Source: an uncultured Rubrobacteraceae bacterium (GTDB lineage Bacteria > Actinomycetota > Rubrobacteria > Rubrobacterales > Rubrobacteraceae). Taken from it: a DNA stretch of 14,613 nt. Every line of letters begins with the position of its first letter. Position 1 is the first letter of the stretch. Location of the stretch: assembly GCA_902806105.1 (NCBI GenBank), contig CADCVI010000053.1, positions 1 through 14,613 of the forward strand. The letters are read 5' to 3'. Below the pieces are notes generated by a model that searched no databases, had not been told where the DNA came from, and worked only from the letters and a program-made list of their open reading frames with translations. Below are positions 1 through 6,746 of this stretch, one piece after another. The position numbers and the translations under genes are program-made.

Positions 1-1527
1 ACGCACTTCCCTCTTCAGGGTCTTGCCGTAGGGACTTTTAGGCAGGTCGTGCACGAATTCGACGGTCTTCGGCCTCTTGTAGTCGGCGAGACGCTCTGCG
101 CAGAAGCCTACGATCTCCTCTGGGGAGGGGCCTCTAACGTTGTTATCGAGGACGACGACGGCCTTAGTGGCCTCTCCCCAGACCGGATCCGGCACACCGA
201 CCACGCACGCCTCTAGGACGGCAGGGTGTTCGAGTAGCACCTCTTCGACCTCTCGCGGGTAGATGTTGGAGCCTCCCGATATGATCATGTCCTTCTTGCG
301 GTCCATGATGTATACGTAACCGCCCTCGTCCATGCGCCCGAGGTCCCCGGTGTGGAGCCATCCGCCTTCGAGGGTCTTCACGGTCTCCTCCGGGCGCTCC
401 CAGTACCCTCGAAAGACCGAGGGTCCTCGCACACAAATCTCGCCCATCTCGTCCACGGCGGCTTTCCGGCCCTCCTCGTTGAGTATGGCGACCTCCATCC
501 CCGTGCGGGCGTGCCCGCAGGAGGCCAGGCGAGCCACTAGCTCCTCGGGACCCTCTACGACGTGCTCCTCGCGCCTCAAATAAGTGGCGGTCATGGGCGT
601 CTCGCCCTGTCCGTAAAGCTGCACGAAGATAGGTCCCATGCGGCGCAGGGCCCCCTTTATGTCCTCGACGTACATCGGAGAGCCCCCGTAAACGACGTAA
701 CGGAGGCTCGAAAAATCGTGGTCATCGAGGCCGGGGAAGGCCGCAAGACGCTTGATCTGCGTGGGCACGAGCCACGTGTTCGTGACGGAGTGCCGCTCGA
801 CGAGCCCACAGAAGTCGCGCGGGTCGAAGCTCGACGGCCCGATAACCTGCGAGGCGCCCTTGGCGACGAGCGCGAGCGCGTGCAGGCCCGCGCCGTGGGT
901 GAGCGGGGCGGCGTGCAACCCGACGTCCTCGGGCTCCAGGTGCATCAGATCGGCGCACCATCCCACCGTCACGAAGCGGAGGTTGTCGTGCGTCAACACG
1001 GCCCCATTGGGGCGTCCCGTCGTCCCGGAGGTGTAGAACAACCAGGCGGGGTCCTCCCCGGATACCTCGGCACACTCCGGTGCGGCCCCCACATGCTCGC
1101 CGATCAACGTTTCGTAATTCCTCTGGCCTGCGGCCGGATCCGACAGGCAGAGGTATTCTCTTTCCAAGTCGGACTTCTCGCGCACCTCGTCCATCGTATC
1201 GCTGGATTCCTTCCCGAAGATGATCGCTCGGGCCCCGGAGTCCTCGACGTGGTAGACGACATCACCGGGCAGGAAGCGGGCGTTCAGGGGGACCACGCAG
1301 CAGCCCGCCCGCCAGACTGCGAAGAAGCTCTCCAGAAGCTCGGGGCGGTTCTTCATGAACAGGGCCACCCGGTCTCCCTTCCGAAGACCCAGGCCCGCCA
1401 GTGCCGAAGACAGGGCGTCGACCCTACCGGCGAACTCCCCGTACGTCCTCACCTCGCCGTCCCAGAAGATGGCGGGACGGTCGGAGTACCGCTTCGCGGC
1501 ATCAGAGAGGAGCCGTCCTATGTTCAT
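1..1527 (-). CDS. Acyl-CoA synthetase (AMP-dependent synthetase/ligase, ANL superfamily), 3' end cut by window edge
   Basis: Activates a carboxylic acid with ATP and CoA to an acyl-CoA in two half-reactions via an acyl-adenylate. Reading frame is open from ATG at 1527 to the left edge (509 codons, no stop); the family usually ends a few residues further, so almost all of it is here. The ATG is preceded by a GGGGAGG ribosome-binding site (minus strand, about 1533-1539). Visible ANL motifs: the P-loop YTSGTTGRPNGAVLTH from about residue 165; YGQGETPM (substrate/adenine motif); TGDLGRMD (ribose-binding aspartate); DRKKDMIISGG hinge; and near the edge PKSPYGKTLKREVR with the expected adenylation lysine at about residue 502. 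It lies 173 bp downstream of the enoyl-CoA hydratase on the same strand, so co-transcription is possible. Substrate (fatty, aromatic or alicyclic acid) cannot be read from the sequence. Family assignment is firm. Confidence 0.93.
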   Translation of the reverse strand, partial: MNIGRLLSDAAKRYSDRPAIFWDGEVRTYGEFAGRVDALSSALAGLGLRKGDRVALFMKNRPELLESFFAVWRAGCCVVPLNARFLPGDVVYHVEDSGARAIIFGKESSDTMDEVREKSDLEREYLCLSDPAAGQRNYETLIGEHVGAAPECAEVSGEDPAWLFYTSGTTGRPNGAVLTHDNLRFVTVGWCADLMHLEPEDVGLHAAPLTHGAGLHALALVAKGASQVIGPSSFDPRDFCGLVERHSVTNTWLVPTQIKRLAAFPGLDDHDFSSLRYVVYGGSPMYVEDIKGALRRMGPIFVQLYGQGETPMTATYLRREEHVVEGPEELVARLASCGHARTGMEVAILNEEGRKAAVDEMGEICVRGPSVFRGYWERPEETVKTLEGGWLHTGDLGRMDEGGYVYIMDRKKDMIISGGSNIYPREVEEVLLEHPAVLEACVVGVPDPVWGEATKAVVVLDNNVRGPSPEEIVGFCAERLADYKRPKTVEFVHDLPKSPYGKTLKREVR

Positions 1528-1700
1528 GCTAACCTCCCCGTTCTCCCATCCGCGTCGCAGGCGCCAATGCTTTGCCGGACTCTTCGTCTGGTTTTCGTGC
1601 TCGTAAGGAGCGAGGGATTAAGACGGGCCAAAACGGCTCCCGGAAGCCATCGTACGCCAGGCATCTCGCTCGACGGGTCGCAGCCATTACCGTTCCCCTC

Positions 1701-2477
1701 TCAGCGACCCCGGTATTCGGGTGGTCTCTTCTCCAGGAAGGCCCGCAAGCCCTCCTGGAGGTCCTCCGACGCGTACAGAACCGAGAAGAGGTCAGCGTCG
1801 TGGGCGAGGTTCGCCGCGAGGTCATTGTCGAAGGCCCGGTTCAAGGAGGACTTGCTGGCCTCTATCGCAAGCGGCGCCTGCTCGGCGATGCGTTGGGCCA
1901 GGGATAGGGCCTCCTCCAGCACCCGCTCGTCGGGGACGAGCCGGCTAACAAGCCCCCTCTCAAAGGCCTCTCGCGCCCCTACCAGCCGGCCCGTATAAAT
2001 CAGGTCCTTCGCGTAAGCCACCCCGACCGTTCGGGCGAGACGCTGGGTCCCGCCCCAACTCGGGATGCTGCCGATGTTCACCTCCACCTGACCGAAGGTG
2101 GAGCCTTCCCCCGCCACCCGCAGGTCGCAGGCCAAGCAGAGCTCCTGCCCGCCGCCGATGGCATTGCCCGTTACCGCGGCGACGAAGGGCTTGGGACAAT
2201 CTTCTACCGCCCCCATCATGCGATGGGCTTCGAGCGTCAGCTCGCGCGCCTCCAGCACTCCTTCCAATCCGCCGAGCTCGGCTATGTCGGCCCCGGACGA
2301 AAAGTTGCCCCCCGCCCCCGCGACGACCACCGCCCGCACCTCTGGGTCCCTCCCGAACTCCTCGGCTAGGCCGGTTAGAACGCGTATCACCTCCCTGTCG
2401 AACGCGTTGAAAACACGTGGCCTGTTCAGGGTGACCAGCGCCACGCTTCCCCTCTTCTCTACCTCCACGGAAGCCAA
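1701..2477 (-). CDS. Enoyl-CoA hydratase/isomerase family protein (crotonase fold)
   Basis: Crotonase-superfamily enzyme, 258 residues, the usual size. The start chosen is TTG at 2477 (MASVEVEKRGSVALVTLNRP...), preceded by GGGGAGGAG on the minus strand; a GTG at 2540 would add 21 unconserved residues, lacks a good ribosome-binding site and would fill most of the divergent promoter region. Oxyanion-hole segments FSSGAD (about residues 59-64) and GNAIGGGQEL (about 104-113) are present. The two glutamates that act as acid/base in true hydratases are both there, E112 (GGGQEL) and E132 (FGQVEVNIG), 20 residues apart as in rat mitochondrial hydratase E144/E164. It also has SWGGTQRL where GAGGTQRL is common. 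Hydration of a 2-enoyl-CoA is therefore more likely than a pure isomerase role. It is divergent from a thiolase and upstream of an acyl-CoA synthetase, consistent with a beta-oxidation-type pathway. Confidence 0.92.
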   Translation of the reverse strand: MASVEVEKRGSVALVTLNRPRVFNAFDREVIRVLTGLAEEFGRDPEVRAVVVAGAGGNFSSGADIAELGGLEGVLEARELTLEAHRMMGAVEDCPKPFVAAVTGNAIGGGQELCLACDLRVAGEGSTFGQVEVNIGSIPSWGGTQRLARTVGVAYAKDLIYTGRLVGAREAFERGLVSRLVPDERVLEEALSLAQRIAEQAPLAIEASKSSLNRAFDNDLAANLAHDADLFSVLYASEDLQEGLRAFLEKRPPEYRGR

Positions 2478-2623
2478 CGGCCCTCTCCTCCCCTGAGCGC
2501 TCTCTGATCTCGGACAGTATAAGGTGGTCCATGCACCCACGCGTAGAGGACTCTTATAGTAACCTTGTTAACATTGAGTCTATCGTAAGCGTGGCGTCCG
2601 ATCGCCGAGCAGGAGGAGCGAGC
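2478..2623. promoter_or_regulatory. Divergent promoter region between enoyl-CoA hydratase and thiolase
   Basis: This 146-bp spacer is less GC-rich than its surroundings. Candidate -10 boxes face opposite ways: TATAGT on the plus strand (2555-2560) and TATACT on the minus strand (plus coordinates 2516-2521), each 5/6 to TATAAT. No convincing -35 box was found for either. An 8-bp palindrome TGTTAACA (2566-2573) sits where the thiolase transcript would start and could be an operator. The thiolase ribosome-binding site AGGAGGAG is at 2611-2618. Promoter positions are inference from motif matches only. Confidence 0.45.
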
Positions 2624-3862
2624 ATGCGACAGGTAGTCATCGCCGGGGCGGGCATGACCCGGTTCGGGAAGTTCCTCGACCGGAGTACGCGTTCGCTGGC
2701 CGAGGAGGCAGTCTCGATCGCCCTGGAGGACGCCTCAAGCCGCGCCGAAGACGTCGAGATGGTCTTCTTCGGAAACGCCGCCTCCGGTCTCATTACCGGT
2801 CAGGAGATGATACGGGGCCAGGCAGCCCTCAGGAACACCGGGTTGCTCGGGCTTCCCATCGTGAACGTGGAAAACGCGTGCGCCTCGGCCTCGACCGCCG
2901 TACATCTCGCCTGGCTCGCCGTCGCCTCGGGGCAGGTCGATGTCGCCCTAGCCGTGGGGGCCGAGAAGATGACGCACGAGGAAAAACAACGGACCTTCAA
3001 GGCCCTCGAAGCCGCCGTGGACCTCGAGGAACTGGAGGATCTGGAGAACCGCTTTTCGGGGAGCTACCCGGGAGCCGAAGGAGGCTCCCCGATGGCGCTC
3101 GCCGCCGAGGCGCCGCCAAAGAGCGCGGGGAGGTCCTTCTTCATGGACGTCTACGCCCACGCAGCCCACGAGTACATGGAGAAGAGCGGCGCCACGCCGC
3201 GCGACTTCGCCGAGGTAGCCGTCAAGAGCCACGAGCACGCCGCCCTCAACCCCAAGGCTCAGTACCGGCAGAAGATCACCGCCGACGAGGTCCTGGCGAG
3301 CCGCGAGATCGCCGCTCCCCTCACACTCCTCATGTGCTCGCCCATAGGCGACGGATCGGCGGCCCTCCTCCTTTGCTCGGAGGACTTCGCCCGGCGCACC
3401 GGCGCCGACGCCGTTCGCATCCTCTCCTCGGCGCTGGTCTCCAATGCCAACGGGGATGGGGGCGCTACCGCCGAACGCGCCGCGAAGAAGGCGTACGACC
3501 TGTCGGGCGTGGGCCCAGAGGACCTCGACGTGGTCGAGCTCCACGACGCCGCAGCCCCCGCCGAGCTTGCCCTCTACGAGGAGCTCGGGCTCTGCGCGCC
3601 GGGCGAGGGGCACAAGTTACTCGCCTCTGGGGCTACCAGGCTAGGCGGGCGGGTCCCGGTCAACACGAGCGGTGGCCTCTTGAGCAAGGGCCATCCCGTC
3701 GGCGCTACCGGATGCGCCCAGATTGTGGAGCTCGTCGAGCAGCTACGTGGACGGGCCGGGGATCGACAGGTCGAAGGCGCGCGCGTTGCTCTGGCCGAGA
3801 ATGGCGGGGGATTCCTCGGCGGCGACACCGCAGTCGCTGCCGTTCACATCGTCGCGAGGTGA
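2624..3862 (+). CDS. Thiolase family protein (SCP-x/lipid-transfer-type acetyl-CoA acyltransferase)
   Basis: Thiolase-fold enzyme of 412 residues. The start is ATG 2624 with AGGAGGAG six bases upstream; the frame is open to 2531 but those residues are not thiolase-like. The acylated nucleophile is C86 in NVENACASAST. H357 in the GGLLSKGHPVGATG loop and the ELHDAAAP loop (H307) complete the recognisable active site. The second cysteine of classical thiolases (CxG near the C-terminus) is absent: the corresponding segment reads ALAENGGGFLGG, and the HDCF-type cysteine of SCP2 thiolases is alanine (HDAA). This resembles the broad SCP-x-like group rather than biosynthetic AtoB/PhaA enzymes. Divergent from enoyl-CoA hydratase and acyl-CoA synthetase, so a role in cleaving 3-oxoacyl-CoA is likely, but the missing cysteine leaves condensing, retro-aldol or other chemistry open. 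No DUF35 (OB-fold) partner gene is adjacent. Confidence 0.9.
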   Translation: MRQVVIAGAGMTRFGKFLDRSTRSLAEEAVSIALEDASSRAEDVEMVFFGNAASGLITGQEMIRGQAALRNTGLLGLPIVNVENACASASTAVHLAWLAVASGQVDVALAVGAEKMTHEEKQRTFKALEAAVDLEELEDLENRFSGSYPGAEGGSPMALAAEAPPKSAGRSFFMDVYAHAAHEYMEKSGATPRDFAEVAVKSHEHAALNPKAQYRQKITADEVLASREIAAPLTLLMCSPIGDGSAALLLCSEDFARRTGADAVRILSSALVSNANGDGGATAERAAKKAYDLSGVGPEDLDVVELHDAAAPAELALYEELGLCAPGEGHKLLASGATRLGGRVPVNTSGGLLSKGHPVGATGCAQIVELVEQLRGRAGDRQVEGARVALAENGGGFLGGDTAVAAVHIVAR

Positions 3863-3871
3863 CATGGTCAA

Positions 3872-3885
3872 CCTGTGATCACAGG
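3872..3885. repeat. Perfect 14-bp palindrome CCTGTGATCACAGG
   Basis: The sequence equals its own reverse complement and starts 9 bases after the thiolase stop codon. It has no loop and no T-tract, so it is not a normal terminator. Its TGTGA/TCACA halves resemble a CRP-type site with the 6-bp spacer missing. A regulator-binding role is speculative. Confidence 0.5.
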
Positions 3886-4261
3886 AGAACAAGCAAGTAG
3901 GGGCGGGGAGGTTTTTCGCCGGGGTGACCTTGACGTTTCCTCGCCCTCGTCCTCCCGGTCTCGCTGGCGCGGGCGTAACGTATCGAGAAGCAGGTGGGTC
4001 CTCGCGCATGGCATCGTGAGGCCGATCTCGAGCGAAAACACATGGATTTACGATGCGATCGGGCACCAAGAGAAGGAGAGTTCGGTGGAGCCGCCTTAGC
4101 GCGCCAGCGCACCATTGTCCGCACACAGGCGCCTAAGTTCGAACGGCATCCGGTACGGAAAAGCTGACGGATAGGGGAAGGGATTGCGGCGGATGATTAC
4201 GCACCTGGTCCGTGCCTAGAGCGTTCGGTGCTCGGTAAGCCCTCGACGTCACTGCTGTCGG

Positions 4262-4311
4262 TCTCGGTGCCCCGCCCGGTGGCTTTCCGAAGCCACAAAC
4301 CAGGACCGAGA
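4262..4311. repeat. Nested inverted repeat (two coaxial stems)
   Basis: The outer arms TCTCGGT (4262-4268) and ACCGAGA (4305-4311) are perfect complements. They enclose a perfect 7-bp hairpin GTGGCTT (4279-4285) / AAGCCAC (4290-4296) with a TCCG loop. Both stems are palindromic, so either transcribed strand could fold. Confidence 0.5.
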
Positions 4312-4325
4312 GAGCCCCGACGAAG

Positions 4326-4348
4326 CCGGCGGCGAAAACGGCCGCCGG
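4326..4348. terminator. GC-rich hairpin between convergent genes, possible terminator without U-tract
   Basis: Perfect 8-bp arms CCGGCGGC (4326-4333) and GCCGCCGG (4341-4348) flank a 7-base loop, 35 bp past the gntR stop on the minus strand. There is no T-run after the stem on the minus strand, and only an A-run on the plus strand, so it is not a classical rho-independent terminator. It could act as a transcript-end or stability hairpin. Confidence 0.35.
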
Positions 4349-4383
4349 AAAAAGCCGGCTCCGTTCTTGCGCTCACTGAGGCT

Positions 4384-5160
4384 TCAACCGCTCCTGGCGG
4401 AGGTATTCGTCCAGAAAGTATCGACGACACGCTGCGCGCCCTTCTTGGGGATAGCTTTCCTGTAGACCGTATGGGCAAAGCTCAGATGCTCCTTCATACG
4501 CGAACTGGCTAGGGCCTGGTCTCCTTGTCGGATGGCATCGTAAATGAGCTTATGATCCCTCTGAGAGCTCTGCTTCGCTTCAGGCAAGACGTACCGATCG
4601 GCCAGGGTGCCGGCGGCCGCGTGCGCGGAGCTTATGAACAGGCTCAGCATCCTGTTCTTCGAGGCCGCTACGACCGCCCTGTGGAACGAGATGTCCGAGA
4701 ATAGAGCGTTGGAGTCCTTTAGGCCGTCGCTTTCGATAACGGCTTTCATGGCGGCGAGGTCCGTCTCCGTCCGCCGCAAAGCGGCCAGCCCCGCCGCAGG
4801 AATTTCGATCGCCTCGCGCGCTGCGTACAGCTCCTCTAGGGTCAATTCCTCGACGTCCAACAGGAGACGTATGTAGTCCTTCAGGTGGTTGGCCACCAAC
4901 GTGGTGTCGAGAGCCCTGACGAACGTGCCGCCTGTGGGTCCGGTCGAACTCTGGAGTACATCTTGAGCCTCCAGCACCTTGAGCGCCTCCCGTACCGTAG
5001 GCCGACTGACGCCTAGCCGCCGCGCGAGGTCTGTCTCCGGTGGAAGCCTGTCCCCAGGACGTAGCTCGCCGGAGAAGATGGCATCGCGCACGTGCCCGAC
5101 TATCTGCGCATAGGTCTTCCGGGTGTTCCGCTCCAAGACACGCCTCTGTTTCTCAGACAA
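4384..5160 (-). CDS. GntR-family transcriptional regulator, FadR/FCD subfamily
   Basis: DNA-binding regulator. An N-terminal winged helix-turn-helix (about residues 15-75 from the chosen start) contains the GntR signature: LRPGDRLPPETDLARRLGVSRPTVREALKVLE-type sequence in separate recognisable blocks. The C-terminal FCD ligand domain has FHRAVVAAS, DHKLIYDAIRQGD and MKEHLSF, providing histidines typical of the metal/effector pocket. The start was chosen as TTG 5160 (258 residues) because GGAAGGA lies upstream at suitable spacing. An in-frame TTG at 5217 (277 residues) has no ribosome-binding site and almost touches the operator. It is divergent from the NCS1 permease and hydantoinase genes, with a FadR-type operator between them, so it most likely represses both itself and the catabolic genes until a ureide-type ligand binds. 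The ligand is inferred from context only. Confidence 0.92.
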   Translation of the reverse strand: MSEKQRRVLERNTRKTYAQIVGHVRDAIFSGELRPGDRLPPETDLARRLGVSRPTVREALKVLEAQDVLQSSTGPTGGTFVRALDTTLVANHLKDYIRLLLDVEELTLEELYAAREAIEIPAAGLAALRRTETDLAAMKAVIESDGLKDSNALFSDISFHRAVVAASKNRMLSLFISSAHAAAGTLADRYVLPEAKQSSQRDHKLIYDAIRQGDQALASSRMKEHLSFAHTVYRKAIPKKGAQRVVDTFWTNTSARSG

Positions 5161-5220
5161 CTGCGACGGTCCTTCCGTAGGTTCCGTATCTTGCGCATAC
5201 CTCTCAAGGGATGCCAAGGG

Positions 5221-5237
5221 TATTTGTTTGACAAATA
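5221..5237. promoter_or_regulatory. Candidate GntR/FCD operator (perfect inverted repeat)
   Basis: TATTTGT (5221-5227), 3-bp spacer, ACAAATA (5231-5237). The core TTGT-TTG-ACAA fits the TnGTnnnACnA pattern reported for FadR-subfamily GntR regulators. It lies between the divergent regulator and permease, and overlaps the -35 box of the permease promoter, so bound repressor would block RNA polymerase. Repeat and position are seen directly; binding is inferred. Confidence 0.75.
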
Positions 5238-5256
5238 TCTTACCGTCGTCTAACGT
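5228..5256 (+). promoter_or_regulatory. Predicted promoter of the permease-hydantoinase operon
   Basis: Perfect consensus -35 TTGACA (5228-5233), a 17-bp spacer, then TAACGT (5251-5256), which fits the loose actinobacterial -10 pattern TAnnnT but only 3/6 of TATAAT. The predicted transcript would start near 5263, giving a roughly 28-base leader before the TTG start at 5291. The -35 box is embedded in the inverted repeat at 5221-5237. Confidence 0.6.
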
Positions 5257-5290
5257 GCCTTTCGATACAAAAATGGGGAAGGGGAGTTCC

Positions 5291-6682
5291 TTGAGCGATA
5301 CGGGTGTCGCTGCTTCTCAGGTTCAGCAGCGCAGGGACGGGTTGGCGCCGATTGCGGAGGGCGAGAGGGTCTTCGGTCTGACCTCCTACGTCTTGATGTG
5401 GTGGGCATCGTTGATCGTTATTCAAATCTTTGTCCTGGGGGGGAGCATGATGCCTCCGGCGGGCAGTTTAAACCTCGTGCAGGCAGGGGTTGTGATGGCG
5501 ATCTCGGCTATTCTTGTCGTGGTCTTCTTCTACATCAATGGCACGCCAGGCCTCAAGTACGGCATACCCTTCGCCGTTCAGTGTCGATCGGCGTTCGGCC
5601 GTCGTGGCTCGGTGGTCCCGACGGTCTTGCGTATACTACCGGCGATCGCCTGGTACGGGGTGGGTTCTTGGATCGGCGCCCTCTCCGTGAACGCGGTGGC
5701 GAACACCGTTTTCGGACTTCCGAACTACACGGCGATCTACTTCGTGCTCTTCACCGTGATCCAGACCTTCATCTCCTGGTATGGCATGAAGTCCATCAAG
5801 CTCTTCGACGCCTCGATGAGCGTCATCATATTCGTGCTGATGGCCTTCTTCCTATTCGTGATCATTCGTCAGAATGGCGTGGCTCTCCAGGACGCATGGC
5901 TCGGTACGGGATCCTGGGGGCTACCGTTCTTCACGGCCCTGACCGCGGCAGTCGGTATCCTCGCGACGGTGATGCTCAACATCTCCGACCTCACTCGGCA
6001 CCTCGCACCGGCTACCCAGAAGACCAGCTTTTGGGGGCACCTTCTGGGGGTAGTACCGCCTTGGGCTTTCATCTTCACCTTCGGGGTGGTGACGGCGGCC
6101 GTGGCAGGGCAGGGCGACCCTGTGGCGGCGTTGATGACGGTGGCGCCTTCGGTAAGCATCGGCGTGGCCCTTCTCATCTTCATAGTTCTTGCTCAAATCA
6201 CGACCAACCTGACGATCAACATCTTGCCACCGACCGTGGTGTTTCAAGACATCTTCAACTTGACCTGGAAGCAGGGGACTATTCTCACCGGGGCGCTCTC
6301 GGTCATCACGTTCCCGTGGATACTGTTAACGAGCCAATGGTTCTTCACGTTCATCAACTTCTACTCGGCCTTCCTCGGTCCGATCCTGGGAATCATGATC
6401 TCGGACTACTGGATCACGCGCCGCCAACAACTTTCCGTCGAGAAGCTCTACGCATCGCGCGGGGACTCCTACTGGTTCCTGCGTGGCTTTAGCCCGGCCG
6501 CTTACGTTGCCCTCGCGGTCGCTTCGGCGATCTCCCTTGTCTTCCTGAACGTCAGCTGGTTTGTAGGGCTGCCGATCGCCTTCGTTCTGCATGCCGTACT
6601 CGTCAAGCTCGGGCTCGACCGGATCGGCGAGCGGTCACCGGCCGACGAGGCGGTGGGGGCCGGACAGGCAGGGGGGGCTTGA
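5291..6682 (+). CDS. NCS1-family permease (hydantoin/allantoin/cytosine-type transporter)
   Basis: Inner-membrane secondary transporter of the nucleobase-cation-symport-1 family, probably importing a hydantoin, allantoin or related ureide/nucleobase with Na+ or H+. About 463 residues with many hydrophobic segments, consistent with the 12-helix family fold. Conserved blocks: YGVGSWIGALSVN after helix 3, NISDLTRH around residue 230 (the NxxDxTR motif of NCS1 carriers), PPTVVFQDIFN, and SDYWITRRQ near the C-terminus. The start is TTG 5291, preceded by GGGGAAGGGGAG; the in-frame ATG at 5273 has no ribosome-binding site and would leave only about a 10-base leader from the predicted promoter, but remains possible. 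It is the first gene of the plus-strand run; the hydantoinase and M20 hydrolase downstream argue for a hydantoin-like substrate (compare the Mhp1 hydantoin carrier). Confidence 0.9.
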   Translation: MSDTGVAASQVQQRRDGLAPIAEGERVFGLTSYVLMWWASLIVIQIFVLGGSMMPPAGSLNLVQAGVVMAISAILVVVFFYINGTPGLKYGIPFAVQCRSAFGRRGSVVPTVLRILPAIAWYGVGSWIGALSVNAVANTVFGLPNYTAIYFVLFTVIQTFISWYGMKSIKLFDASMSVIIFVLMAFFLFVIIRQNGVALQDAWLGTGSWGLPFFTALTAAVGILATVMLNISDLTRHLAPATQKTSFWGHLLGVVPPWAFIFTFGVVTAAVAGQGDPVAALMTVAPSVSIGVALLIFIVLAQITTNLTINILPPTVVFQDIFNLTWKQGTILTGALSVITFPWILLTSQWFFTFINFYSAFLGPILGIMISDYWITRRQQLSVEKLYASRGDSYWFLRGFSPAAYVALAVASAISLVFLNVSWFVGLPIAFVLHAVLVKLGLDRIGERSPADEAVGAGQAGGA

Positions 6683-6746
6683 TAGCCCGGAGGAGGTAAG
6701 CCGGCCGGTCCAAACCCGGAGCGGCGAGAGAGGACGGGATGAGCGC

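Larger units (their letters stand above)
3863..4383. other. Gene-free intergenic region between convergent thiolase and GntR genes
   Basis: About 520 bp without a convincing gene. Open frames exist on both strands but have no recognisable domain, biased composition or good ribosome-binding sites. Structures present: a perfect palindrome at 3872-3885, a nested inverted repeat at 4262-4311 and a GC-rich hairpin at 4326-4348, each listed separately. Degenerate coding remnants cannot be excluded. Confidence 0.6.

Noticed and set aside
1529..1685. Small minus-strand frame (about 52 codons) in the gap between hydratase and synthetase, whose stop touches the synthetase ribosome-binding region
   Set aside because: Weak ribosome-binding site, arginine-rich sequence without homology I can recognise, and codon third positions not like the neighbours.
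562..1998. Long plus-strand open frame of 478 codons
   Set aside because: It lies antisense to the acyl-CoA synthetase and hydratase, whose motifs are unambiguous. It has no recognisable domain and its length is a by-product of high-GC codon bias.
3872..3885. Palindrome as a thiolase terminator
   Set aside because: No loop and no T-run follow; a 14-bp perfect palindrome without a loop would not make a standard intrinsic terminator.
3875..4126. Short frames on both strands in the gap after the thiolase
   Set aside because: Serine/arginine-rich low-information translations, no domain, and alternative frames overlap equally; treated as non-coding.
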